10,927 nucleotides of DNA from Spirochaeta sp. (GTDB taxonomy: Bacteria; Spirochaetota; Spirochaetia; Spirochaetales_E; Spirochaetaceae_B). The notes beneath the pieces were generated by a model, which had not been told where the DNA came from, searched no databases, and was given only the letters and a program-made list of their open reading frames with translations. Shown here in pieces: positions 1 through 6,358 of this stretch. The stretch is from the NCBI GenBank assembly GCA_030590585.1, contig JAUUYD010000036.1:1-10927 (forward strand), written 5' to 3'. The stretch's first letter is position 1, and each line of letters opens with the position of its first letter. The position numbers were made by a program, and so were the translations under genes.

Positions 1-24
1 TCAGGATTCAATGTTGAATCCTGA
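1..24. repeat. Perfect inverted repeat, 11-bp arms, 2-nt centre
   Basis: Positions 1-11 (tcaggattcaa) are the exact reverse complement of 14-24 (ttgaatcctga), with tg between them. It lies inside the DUF2764-type coding frame (codons for LQDSTLNP). It could be an operator-like palindrome, a transcript hairpin or chance. Any extension to the left is cut off by the window edge. Confidence 0.6.
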
Positions 25-155
25 AGATCACGGTAATCTCCATCTGCGACAAAACGACGGCAGACATCCAGCAGTTCATCACTTGATATCGGAACATCCT
101 GTCCTGAATCGATGAGCATCGGGAGTGAAGCAGAAACATAATAATAGAGAGCCAA
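1..155 (-). CDS. DUF2764-type V-ATPase-operon protein, 5' part only
   Basis: The first 51 codons of a gene that continues past the left edge. It starts at a TTG (155-153) with a strong Shine-Dalgarno AGGGGG at 167-162, six bases upstream; that SD overlaps the stop of the subunit E gene, so the two are probably translationally coupled. The N-terminus reads (M)ALYYYVSASLPML, then PISSDELLDVCRRF. This matches the YYYL-SLPML / PIS-EEFL-C pattern I remember for DUF2764 proteins, which in spirochaetes lie between V-ATPase subunits E and A. The exact role of that family is not established; a V-ATPase accessory or stalk function is inferred from operon position. The visible part is open with no stop. 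The identification rests on a short N-terminal match plus gene order. Confidence 0.72.
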   Translation of the reverse strand, partial: MALYYYVSASLPMLIDSGQDVPISSDELLDVCRRFVADGDYRDLQDSTLNP

Positions 156-165
156 TAAACGCCCC

Positions 166-765
166 CTATTCCGAAAGCAGCTTTGCGAGGCGGGGGTTCA
201 ATAACCTTCCGAGCATGAGGGCTATTTCCTTTTCGGAAAAATCATAGAAGGCCGAACCATCTTTTTTTGAGATTCGAAATCCTGCATCAAGCCCCTTGAA
301 TGGTTTGATTTCCAGGCCAGAGGAAATTTCAGATCCCAGTTTCGAAACAAGTCCTGCTTCCAAATCAGAGAAATTATTTTCGGGCACCATAACCTCAATT
401 CCACCCTGATCGGCCTCGGAAAGTTGTTTAACAGCAGCACTGACAAGCTCTGAAAAAAGACTGCCATCCAGAACTTGGACCGTTTCAAATTCAAGAACCT
501 TTCCGAAAATATTTTCAATTTCGCCTTTAACCGACAGAATAAGATCTCTGCCGGCCTGACGAAGAGCTTCACGTCCACTGCGCTCCGTTTTTTCAACATC
601 CGCTTTTGCCGTTTTTCGCAATCCGTCGGCGTCTTTCTGCGCATCCCTGACAATCAGGGAAGCCTGGTCCTTTGCCTCGGCAATAATCCCTGCGGCATTT
701 TCTTCCGCACTTCTCACACCGTCATTTTTGATCTTGTCGATCAGTTCCTTGAGTTGAACGTCCAT
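166..765 (-). CDS. atpE: V-type ATP synthase subunit E
   Basis: Peripheral-stalk subunit of the V/A-type rotary ATPase, which links the A/B catalytic head to the membrane I/K sector; cytoplasmic. The product is 199 aa, normal for the family. Residues 1 to about 85 are highly charged, Ala/Glu/Lys-rich and free of proline (MDVQLKELIDKIKNDGV, EENAAGIIAEAKDQA), as expected for the long N-terminal stalk helix. The rest is the globular C-terminal domain with IEVMVPENN, GLDAGFRIS and a KEIALMLGRLL-NPRLAKLL ending, the usual subunit E C-terminus. The ATG at 765-763 has GGAAGG just upstream. It lies 9 nt after the 116-aa hypothetical gene and its stop abuts the DUF2764-type gene, giving the spirochaete order hyp-E-DUF2764-(A-B-D-I-K expected beyond the window). 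The symbol atpE follows V-type usage and is not F-ATPase subunit c. Confidence 0.93.
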   Translation of the reverse strand: MDVQLKELIDKIKNDGVRSAEENAAGIIAEAKDQASLIVRDAQKDADGLRKTAKADVEKTERSGREALRQAGRDLILSVKGEIENIFGKVLEFETVQVLDGSLFSELVSAAVKQLSEADQGGIEVMVPENNFSDLEAGLVSKLGSEISSGLEIKPFKGLDAGFRISKKDGSAFYDFSEKEIALMLGRLLNPRLAKLLSE

Positions 766-774
766 GAACCTTCC

Positions 775-1125
775 TTATTCAATATACCTTGATACCTTTT
801 TAGTGATTCGATCTATAACCAGAGAAACAAGTTCCGGATAGCCATATTTGACTACCAGGCCTTTAAGATGCGTGTTTAAAGCAAGGAGAACTTTTTGAGG
901 GTCGGACTCATCAGGCGGGTCCCAGATGCTCAAATCCTTTTCAAGTTCCTTCACACACGAGATTTCCTTCTTGAGCAATGCCAGGTTTTCCATACAGACA
1001 TAAGGTGTAATCTCATGACTTTCAAAACACCCTGAGTAATAATCCATCAGGACCATGATGTCATTCTCCGACTCTTCAAGTTCAATCTTGAACACTTTAA
1101 TCAATAATGAAATACGCTTGGGCAT
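775..1125 (-). CDS. Conserved hypothetical protein at head of V-ATPase operon (116 aa)
   Basis: I do not recognise a named family. The 116-aa product (MPKRISLLIKVFKIELEESE...) is a soluble, mostly helical acidic protein without signal peptide or membrane segment; it has three scattered cysteines and no CxxC pair. The helical stretch KKEISCVKELEKDLSIW could be a short coiled coil. It is the first gene after the promoter at 1142-1171, and its ATG has GAGG six bases upstream (1135-1132). It ends 9 nt before subunit E, so it is very probably cotranscribed with the ATPase. From memory, Borrelia and Treponema also carry a small hypothetical gene just before subunit E, which suggests an ATPase-associated role, but this is context only. 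Reading frame, RBS and operon position support it as a real gene. Confidence 0.8.
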   Translation of the reverse strand: MPKRISLLIKVFKIELEESENDIMVLMDYYSGCFESHEITPYVCMENLALLKKEISCVKELEKDLSIWDPPDESDPQKVLLALNTHLKGLVVKYGYPELVSLVIDRITKKVSRYIE

Positions 1126-1141
1126 ATAAAACCTCGATATA

Positions 1142-1171
1142 ATTATAGTATCAGTATTCCTTCAACTGCAA
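1142..1171 (-). promoter_or_regulatory. Sigma70-type promoter for the V-ATPase operon
   Basis: On the minus strand TTGCAG (-35, plus positions 1166-1171) and TATAAT (-10, 1142-1147) are separated by 18 nt. The -10 is a perfect consensus. The start point would fall near 1135, giving a very short leader that begins about at the GAGG ribosome-binding site of the 116-aa gene (start 1125). It sits in the only sizeable gap (1126-1175) of the left block, so it probably makes the V-ATPase genes at least partly independent of the upstream murI/rsgA genes. Confidence 0.6.
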
Positions 1172-1175
1172 ATAT

Positions 1176-1583
1176 TTAATGCTTGATAACCGATCCCAGG
1201 CTGAAGTCTCCTATTATTTTAAGAAGGTTTCCATCCCTTTCCAGTTTCAGATCTCTACCGGGAAATGTCTCGGGAAGTTTTTCCCTGACAAGTATCTCAA
1301 CATCCCTCTTGATGGATTCACGGATTTCCATGGGTATATGTTCAAGTGTGGATATTCGTATATGAACGATATAACCGCGTCCCAGAAAACTTCCATAACC
1401 CGGAGAAAAATCAGCTCCGATATTGAACAGTCCATCCGATTCCCTGTTGGCTGTCCTTCCACGCCGGGGACGATTAGGGTGCAGCGAAAAACTTCCTCCA
1501 TACTTATCCTCCAGAATATCATCAATTCCGTCGAACATGGATTTCATCCGCCGTTCCCATTTTATGAGTTTTGGATGTCTCAT
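1176..1583 (-). CDS. Conserved spirochaetal hypothetical protein (135 aa)
   Basis: No named function. The product begins MRHPKLIKWERRMKSMFD, followed by EDKYGG, LHPNRPRRGRT and SDGLFNIGADFSPGYGSFLGRGYIVHIRIST. The basic, Gly/Pro/Arg-rich motif blocks look conserved rather than random, and I recall similar small proteins in treponemes. There is no signal peptide, transmembrane segment or cysteine. The C-terminal half (SIKRDVEILVREKLPETFPGRDLKLERDG) looks like an alpha/beta fold and could bind nucleic acid or a partner protein, but nothing decides this. It starts 12 nt after the lipoprotein gene with AAGG about 10 nt before the ATG, and is the last gene before the promoter gap at 1126-1175, so it is probably the end of the zinc-protein-murI-rsgA-lipoprotein transcript unless that reads through into the ATPase genes. 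Confidence 0.8.
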   Translation of the reverse strand: MRHPKLIKWERRMKSMFDGIDDILEDKYGGSFSLHPNRPRRGRTANRESDGLFNIGADFSPGYGSFLGRGYIVHIRISTLEHIPMEIRESIKRDVEILVREKLPETFPGRDLKLERDGNLLKIIGDFSLGSVIKH

Positions 1584-1595
1584 TGTATTACTGCC

Positions 1596-2225
1596 TTACC
1601 AGTCAACTACCCAGGTTTGCGGAGCCCTTCTGTGAAGAATGTCTGAAAACGGGATTTCCAGAAAGGCTGTTTTCCCTGATATTGTTCCCGGCTCAGAATT
1701 TTCAGGTTTTGACGGCGGAGTGAAACTGAACCTGAACAGGGAGTCGCCAATTATCGCATCAAGAGCTTCACGGATATCCGGGTCGCCGTTTAAATAATCA
1801 TCCGCGGCGGGAATATTGAAAAGTAGTGAACCACTTTCAGAACCGCCTTGAAGAGTGATATCCAGATTGAGATATTCAGAGAGGCTTTCCAGTGAATCTG
1901 CTTTGATTTTTATTTGGATATTTTCACTGCCGTCGGAATTGCTCCGTACCGTGTATCTTTTAAGTTCAACACCGGGAACCCGTAAGGCCTGCTGTTGAAA
2001 ATCCTTCTCGGTCAGAGGCAGGGGCCAGGGTTCATCAGAGCCGAAACCCCTACCGAAATCAACCGTTTCAGCTGACAGATTATAAATAAGAACAGTATCA
2101 ACCGATCCATCTTTTTTCAAACGTATATCGGTATCAAGATCGAGGCAGGAAACAAGCAATAAAGTTGGTACTACAAGAAAAGTTAACAGAAGATTTCTGA
2201 ATATTTTTTTAAAAACTGAAGTCAT
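1596..2225 (-). CDS. Putative lipoprotein, LppM/DUF3153-like
   Basis: 209-aa exported protein. Residues 1-27 form a signal peptide: basic MTSVFKKIFRN, a hydrophobic core LLLTFLVVPTLLL and the lipobox LVSC with the lipidated Cys at 27. The mature protein starts CLDLDTDIRLKKDGSVDTVLIYNLS, a C-x-x-x-x-x-I-x-x-DGS pattern resembling the LppM-type lipoprotein domain (short beta strands after the lipid anchor). The rest is beta-rich and acidic with one SGSLLFNIPAADD stretch. There is no second hydrophobic C-terminal anchor, unlike some LppM proteins. It would be membrane-anchored, periplasmic or surface-exposed. The ATG at 2225 has AGGA seven bases upstream, and the gene follows rsgA by 41 nt. The lipoprotein call is solid; the family assignment is a weak visual match. 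Confidence 0.78.
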   Translation of the reverse strand: MTSVFKKIFRNLLLTFLVVPTLLLVSCLDLDTDIRLKKDGSVDTVLIYNLSAETVDFGRGFGSDEPWPLPLTEKDFQQQALRVPGVELKRYTVRSNSDGSENIQIKIKADSLESLSEYLNLDITLQGGSESGSLLFNIPAADDYLNGDPDIREALDAIIGDSLFRFSFTPPSKPENSEPGTISGKTAFLEIPFSDILHRRAPQTWVVDW

Positions 2226-2266
2226 AGGCCTATCCTAACCGGGAGAGCAAATCCGGTATACAGGTT

Positions 2267-3178
2267 CTACCAGCGAAGTTCATCTTCAAGTTCATCCCGT
2301 ATCCTCAGGTAATTCTCATATCTGTCCGGGTGTATCCGGCCGTCCTCTACAGCATTGATAACCCCGCATTCCTTCTCGTGGCGGTGACTGCAGGGACTGA
2401 ATGAACATCCGGAAGAAGGTTCCTCAAACTCCGGGAACCAGTGGGGTAACTCTTCGGGTGTAATACCCCTGACCAGGATTTCTCTCACCCCCGGGGTGTC
2501 AACAAGTTTCCCTCCCCATGGAGCATCAAGAAGGCGGCCGAAATTCGTTACATGCCGCCCTCTGTCATATTTCAGGGATAAACCGCCTGTTGCCAGCTCA
2601 AGTCCGGGTATTAAAAGATTGAGTAAAGTTGATTTACCCACCCCCGATGGACCAAAGAGTGCTGCTGTCTTCTGACCAACCAGCTTCTGCAGGTCTTCCA
2701 GACCTTCACCGGTTTCAGCAGAGCATCTTAATACCCTGATACCCAGGCTTTCCCAGACGGTAATACGTTTGTCGACCCAATTTTCAACACCCAGATCAAT
2801 TTTATTCACAATAATTCCGGGGGTGGCACCACCTTGCGCGGCTGCAATAAGAACACGGTCAACGAAACGGGGCCGGAATGGGGGAGCTTTTGACGAGATT
2901 ACGGCAAGAAGCAAGTCGATATTTGCTGCGGCAACCTGCCAGGATTGCCTTTTGCGATTCCAGCGTGCGAAACGGCTTGTTCTTGGTAAGCGTGATGTAA
3001 TAAGTCCTTTACCGGAATCCGAAATTTCAAACTCAACCCTGTCGCCAGGTGCCAGGGGATTGTAGGAATCCCGGTCGCTTTTAAGTATTTTGCCCTTTAT
3101 TCGGCATTCATGATTTTCGTCTTTTTCACTTCGTACAACATAAATGTTGTTGATTCCCTGATAAATGATTCCGGTCAA
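2267..3178 (-). CDS. rsgA: Ribosome small-subunit-dependent GTPase A
   Basis: Circularly permuted GTPase that binds the 30S subunit and checks late maturation of the decoding centre. Numbered from the TTG start (303 aa): N-terminal OB-fold, G4 NKID at 125-128, G1 (Walker A) GPSGVGKS at 176-183, G2-like RGRHVT at 206-211, G3 DTPGV at 227-231, then the zinc site C258-x4-C263-x-H265-x5-C271. The order G4-G1-G3 is diagnostic. Start choice: an ATG at 3196 would add six residues but has no convincing SD and overlaps murI by 22 nt. The TTG at 3178-3176 has AGGAG seven bases upstream and overlaps the murI stop as TTGA, the same junction seen at two other gene pairs here. It sits between murI and the lipoprotein. 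All catalytic motifs are intact. Confidence 0.95.
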   Translation of the reverse strand: MTGIIYQGINNIYVVRSEKDENHECRIKGKILKSDRDSYNPLAPGDRVEFEISDSGKGLITSRLPRTSRFARWNRKRQSWQVAAANIDLLLAVISSKAPPFRPRFVDRVLIAAAQGGATPGIIVNKIDLGVENWVDKRITVWESLGIRVLRCSAETGEGLEDLQKLVGQKTAALFGPSGVGKSTLLNLLIPGLELATGGLSLKYDRGRHVTNFGRLLDAPWGGKLVDTPGVREILVRGITPEELPHWFPEFEEPSSGCSFSPCSHRHEKECGVINAVEDGRIHPDRYENYLRIRDELEDELRW

Positions 3179-3972
3179 CGAAGCTCTCCTGCCCATTCCA
3201 ATCCGTGTCGCCGGGCAAAGCGATGATATTGTCCGTCCCGGACTCCGCTTTTTGTAACCAGAAAATACCCCTTGGCTTTATAATCCCGGGAAGAAGTACT
3301 ACTCTCTCCCAGCAGAGACAAGATGCGGCGTCCGACACCATCCCTTGAATCAACAATGGGAACATCAGCACCCATCATTCGTTTTATAGGACTTATCAAA
3401 TGCAGAAAATGTGTGCAGCCGAGAACAACAGAACCGACACCGGATTCTTTCAATGTATCAACAGCCCTTTCCATTACCGCTGCGGCACCCTCATCTCCTT
3501 CATCAAGCCAGCGCTCTTCAACATACCGTACAATATCACCAGCGGCGACTCTCACCACTTTTCGTCCCCCTGCAAAAGATGACACCAGCCTGTCAAGATA
3601 TGGAGAGTCAACAGTACCTGTCGTTGCCAGTACCCCGATAGCACCGCCGGCTGATAGACCGGCAGCAGGTTTAACAGCCGGAACTGTACCGACAACAGGA
3701 CAGGAAGCGACAGCTCTGATTTCGTCCAGGGCTGTGACCGAAGCCGTATTACAGGCTACAACCAGGAGACGCGGCGTACCGAGCCGATGCAGACTTCGGA
3801 CAAGTTTCAGTACAGCGGATCTGATATCTGCGGAGTTCATGTCCCCATATGGAAAATTTGCCGAATCAGCCACATACGCAACCGGAAGGTCTGGACGGCG
3901 CAGCCTTATCCAATCCAGATAAGGCAGGCCGCCGATACCGGAATCTATAAAGACAATGGAAGAATCAATCAT
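3175..3972 (-). CDS. murI: Glutamate racemase
   Basis: Cofactor-independent interconversion of L- and D-glutamate, supplying D-Glu for peptidoglycan; cytoplasmic. From the ATG at 3972 the product is 265 aa, normal for MurI. Visible motifs: FIDSGIGG at 8-15 (catalytic-site Asp10/Ser11), VADSANFPYG at 34-43, the first catalytic cysteine in ACNTAS (C74), and the second in LGCTHF (C186, H188). Both general acid/base cysteines are therefore present. The frame is open upstream to an ATG at 4017 (280 aa), but those 15 residues precede the usual MurI N-terminus. The 3972 ATG gives the normal length and overlaps the stop of the zinc-cluster gene by 8 nt (ATGATTGA), so translation is probably coupled, though no strong SD is visible for either start. 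Its stop overlaps the rsgA start. Confidence 0.93.
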   Translation of the reverse strand: MIDSSIVFIDSGIGGLPYLDWIRLRRPDLPVAYVADSANFPYGDMNSADIRSAVLKLVRSLHRLGTPRLLVVACNTASVTALDEIRAVASCPVVGTVPAVKPAAGLSAGGAIGVLATTGTVDSPYLDRLVSSFAGGRKVVRVAAGDIVRYVEERWLDEGDEGAAAVMERAVDTLKESGVGSVVLGCTHFLHLISPIKRMMGADVPIVDSRDGVGRRILSLLGESSTSSRDYKAKGYFLVTKSGVRDGQYHRFARRHGLEWAGELR

Positions 3973-4252
3973 CGCCGAAAAGACTGGCAAAGGCCTGCCT
4001 GGCACTGTCGTTATCATCTTTCTTATCGTTCACACCACCGGCATCAACGGCAGCTGAAAACCAGTCGCAAAAATTTGCCCTGTCCTTATCCAGAACAGGA
4101 TCGCTCACCGGCTCATGACAGTCATGAGCCTCTCCCGGGGCATAGTGGCGGCAGTTTCTGCAGGTCTTCAGCTCTTTTCCGCATTCGGTGCAAATCGTAT
4201 TTCTGTAAATCGGCGTCTCATAAAGGGCACCGCAGGCAGCACAAGTCGGCAT
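3965..4252 (-). CDS. Small double zinc-cluster protein (zinc ribbon, 95 aa)
   Basis: Cytoplasmic 95-aa protein. Cluster 1 is C4-x2-C7 with C21-x2-C24, a classical four-cysteine zinc ribbon. Cluster 2 is C31-x2-C34 plus H43/C45/H46 and C62 (CRNCRHYAPGEAHDCHEP and FCDWF), a second likely metal site. The tail (residues 68-95) is acidic and probably flexible, ending FASLFGDD. I do not know a demonstrated function; the layout suggests a metal-stabilised adaptor or nucleic-acid/protein-binding module. It is the first gene of the murI-rsgA block, begins close to the divergent pentapeptide-repeat gene, and overlaps murI by 8 nt. A TATAAT lies 20-odd nt before its ATG; there is no clear SD, so it may be a short-leader or leaderless mRNA. 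Confidence 0.82.
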   Translation of the reverse strand: MPTCAACGALYETPIYRNTICTECGKELKTCRNCRHYAPGEAHDCHEPVSDPVLDKDRANFCDWFSAAVDAGGVNDKKDDNDSARQAFASLFGDD

Positions 4253-4272
4253 ATAACCATAATAGTATCTTG

Positions 4273-4280
4273 ATTATACA
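4273..4280. promoter_or_regulatory. Divergent overlapping -10 elements
   Basis: In the 34-nt gap between the zinc-cluster gene (minus) and the pentapeptide gene (plus), the minus strand reads TATAAT (4278-4273) and the plus strand reads TATACA (4275-4280). Each is correctly placed as a -10 box for its gene. No convincing -35 is seen for either direction, so this is a weak call. If the plus-strand box is used, transcription would begin near the annotated ATG at 4287 and favour the internal ATG at 4311. Confidence 0.33.
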
Positions 4281-4286
4281 TGATCA

Positions 4287-4910
4287 ATGAAGAAGAATAT
4301 CTTTATAGGCATGTTTGATCTTAATATCTGCAGTACAGAAAATTGCTCCGTACCAGCCTGGGCCGGTTCGCAATTCTGCAAAAACCACCATCCCGGGACA
4401 TTGGATTTTGAGCGGGATACAATTCAGGAACTGATTAAAGGCGACAGGCATCTTGAGAACTGTGATTTTTCAGGGTTCAATTTCTCAGGTGTTAATCTTG
4501 ATACATTTGAATTCCATTACTGCCGTTTTACCGCGGCCCATCTGAAAGGGGCATCATTTAAAGGTTCCCGGTTTCTTATGTGTCTGATTGATGATGTAAA
4601 TGCAGCCGGGTGTGATTTTACAGAAAGCCGCATGATGAGTGTCATGGCTGCAGGGAGTGATTTCTCCGGATGTGATTTTTCCGGATCCGATCTGATAAAT
4701 ATCAACTTTAACGGTATTCAGGGTGATTCCACTGTTTTTGATGAGTCTGATTTGTTTTACAGCCGCTTCATCGCTGCGTCTTTAAATACAGCCCGTTTTC
4801 AGGACTGCAATCTGAAGCGGGTTGACTTCACCGATGCGAAGCTCAAAGACGTGGATTTCAGTAATTCCAACCCCGAAGAATCATACATTTTCAAGGGAGT
4901 TGATCTTTGA
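4287..4910 (+). CDS. Pentapeptide-repeat protein with N-terminal Cys/His cluster
   Basis: 207-aa cytoplasmic protein. Residues 15-35 carry C15-x4-C20-x10-C31-x2-H34-H35 (CSTENC ... FCKNHH), resembling the short C-x4-C...C-x2-H zinc fingers seen in some bacterial and phage proteins. From about residue 58 to the end it consists of pentapeptide repeats A(D/N)LXX-like with central F/L/M: CDFSG FNFSG VNLDT, ASFKG SRFLM, SDFSG CDFSG SDLIN, ARFQD CNLKR VDFTD AKLKD VDFSN. These fold as a right-handed quadrilateral beta helix; such proteins often act as scaffolds or DNA mimics, but no role can be assigned here. ATG 4287 has no good SD; ATG 4311 (residue 9) keeps the zinc cluster and is equally possible. 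The stop overlaps the MBL gene as TTGA, pointing to co-expression. Confidence 0.85.
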   Translation: MKKNIFIGMFDLNICSTENCSVPAWAGSQFCKNHHPGTLDFERDTIQELIKGDRHLENCDFSGFNFSGVNLDTFEFHYCRFTAAHLKGASFKGSRFLMCLIDDVNAAGCDFTESRMMSVMAAGSDFSGCDFSGSDLININFNGIQGDSTVFDESDLFYSRFIAASLNTARFQDCNLKRVDFTDAKLKDVDFSNSNPEESYIFKGVDL

Positions 4911-5464
4911 AACTGCTCAGTCATTTCCCTGCTATAGGCGTCAGCAATACATATATTATCGGACCGCCGGATGGTGGTGAGGCGATTCTGATTGATCCGG
5001 GGCGGTTCGACGTTTCACTGCTTGATATGATTGAGAAGAATGATTTAAACATCACTACAGTCCTGATTACCCACGACCATGAGAATCATATCAAGGGCCT
5101 TAAAACACTCATGAAGGTTTATGCTGTAAAGGTTATTGCCGGAAACTCCAGTATTTTCGGAGTTCAGACAACAGTTGTTGATGATGGGTTAAAAATCCAG
5201 TTCTCAGGATTTGAAGTTGAAGTGCTGTATGTGGAAGGTCATTCATCAGACAGCAGAGTTTACAGAATAGGACCTTATCTGTTCACCGGGGATGTTCTCT
5301 CCGCCGGTAGAATCGGCAGCTCTTCAACAAGCTATACCCGGAAACTACTTCTGGAGTCGATAAACAGTAAGATTCTCAGTTTGGAGGAAAACCTTCTGAT
5401 ACTCCCGGGCCACGGTCCTCCAACAACTGTATCAGCGGAAAAACGCTGGAATCCCGATTTCTGA
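4907..5464 (+). CDS. Metallo-beta-lactamase-fold hydrolase, HxHxNH variant
   Basis: 185-aa cytoplasmic MBL-fold protein, close in size to small glyoxalase-II-like hydrolases. Motifs: LIDPGR at 28-33, THDHENHIKG at 55-64 (H56, H58, N60, H61), GHSSDS at 111-116 (H112), FTGDVL at 126-131 (D129), LPGHGPPTT at 166-174 (H169). All usual metal ligands are present except that the aspartate of HxHxDH, which binds the second metal, is Asn (codon AAT). It may therefore bind one metal or have altered chemistry; the substrate is unknown. The TTG start at 4907 has AGGGAG seven bases upstream and overlaps the pentapeptide gene stop as TTGA, so the two are translationally coupled. Its 3' end overlaps the convergent rluD reading frame by 33 nt. 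Confidence 0.88.
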   Translation: MKLLSHFPAIGVSNTYIIGPPDGGEAILIDPGRFDVSLLDMIEKNDLNITTVLITHDHENHIKGLKTLMKVYAVKVIAGNSSIFGVQTTVVDDGLKIQFSGFEVEVLYVEGHSSDSRVYRIGPYLFTGDVLSAGRIGSSSTSYTRKLLLESINSKILSLEENLLILPGHGPPTTVSAEKRWNPDF

Positions 5465-6358
5465 AAGAATATTGGTAAAACGCTGGGGAACTGGTGCTGT
5501 AAAACGCTTTTTCCCCGATACGGGCAGGCGTATTGCAAGTTTCCAGGAATGAAGCATCAATGTGCTTTCTGGAAACCTGGAATCACGCCTGCTGTATATT
5601 GGATCTCCCAGGACGGGACATCCGAGAGACTGCAGATGAACCCTGATCTGATGGGTACGGCCTGTCAGTATCCTCAGCTGTACAAGACTGTAACCAGAGG
5701 ATTCTCCGAGAACCCGGTAACGTGTGAGCGCATACCTGGCATTTCTGGTACGGACTCTGAATTTCTTTCGATCATGCGGGTCACGCCCTATCGGTTCATT
5801 AATCTCTCCTTCCGATTCCGGAAGCTTTCCCCGGATAACGGCAAGGTAGGTTTTTTTAACTGACCTGTCCCGGAACTGTTCGGAAAGGAACTCCAGTGAT
5901 TCCGTGTTCTTGGCGGAAATAATCTACCCTGAAGTGTCTTTATCCAGACGATGAACGATACCGGGACGGATCCGGTCTCCGGCGAATGCCTCATCAAAAT
6001 CCTTATACCGGTATAAAAGCCCCTGAACCAGGGTTCCGTGGAGATGTCCATGAGCCGGATGCACAACCACGCCCTGATTCTTATTAATAACGATGCAATT
6101 CTCATCTTCATATACGGCATCAATTTCCACAGGTTCCGGGTTTATTTCCGAAGATGGCGGATCGTCCCACTCAACCGAAACAACAGCTCCATCCCTGAGC
6201 CGTTTGGAGAATTTCATAACCATACCTGAACTGTCTTTGACACTCACCGATCGCCTGCTGATCTGGCTTCTTGTGAACAAGCCCAGGGAAGCTACAAAGC
6301 TGTCAACCCTGATATTCTCATCATCAGAAATCTGAACTGTGAACTCTTCACTATTCAT
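5432..6358 (-). pseudogene. rluD: RluD-family 23S rRNA pseudouridine synthase interrupted by an in-frame amber codon
   Basis: RluA/RluD-type enzymes isomerise uridines in 23S rRNA. From ATG 6358 (AGGAG ten bases upstream) the frame encodes an S4-like RNA-binding N-terminus ([20 protein letters not shown]), [20 protein letters not shown], and the catalytic motif [12 protein letters not shown] containing the active-site Asp. The next codon, 5926-5924, is TAG. The same frame then continues for 163 sense codons with IISAKNTESLEFLSEQF, KKTYLAVIRGKLPE, PIGRD, LTGRTHQIRVHLQSLGCPVLGDPIY and MLHSWKL, all family-typical, ending at TGA 5434-5432. No frameshift and no other stop occurs. Homologues have a hydrophobic residue at the interrupted site, so TTG to TAG is the simplest change. 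The first 144 aa alone would lack most of the catalytic domain. It starts 8 nt inside the upstream small membrane protein gene. It may be a recent pseudogene, a read-through gene or a sequence error. Confidence 0.9.

Noticed and set aside
222..653. 143-codon minus-strand frame inside atpE
   Set aside because: It is an alternative frame of a well-supported V-ATPase subunit E gene and has no start signal.
1179..1646. 155-codon plus-strand open frame opposite the 135-aa hypothetical
   Set aside because: No SD or coding-like motifs. The minus-strand frame has RBS, operon context and plausible conserved blocks, so this is a shadow.
3323..3922. 199-codon plus-strand open frame
   Set aside because: It is antisense to murI, its translation is Ser/Thr/Pro/Arg-rich low-complexity sequence, and murI has intact catalytic motifs. 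It is a shadow frame.
5549..5863. 104-codon plus-strand frame between the MBL and yggS genes
   Set aside because: It lies wholly antisense to the 3' half of rluD, whose residues are clearly family-conserved.
5788..6123. Open frame of 111 codons on the minus strand overlapping the rluD break
   Set aside because: It first suggested a frameshift in rluD, but its translation has no pseudouridine synthase motifs, whereas the original frame resumes with clear family sequence straight after the TAG. The lesion is a stop codon, not a frameshift.
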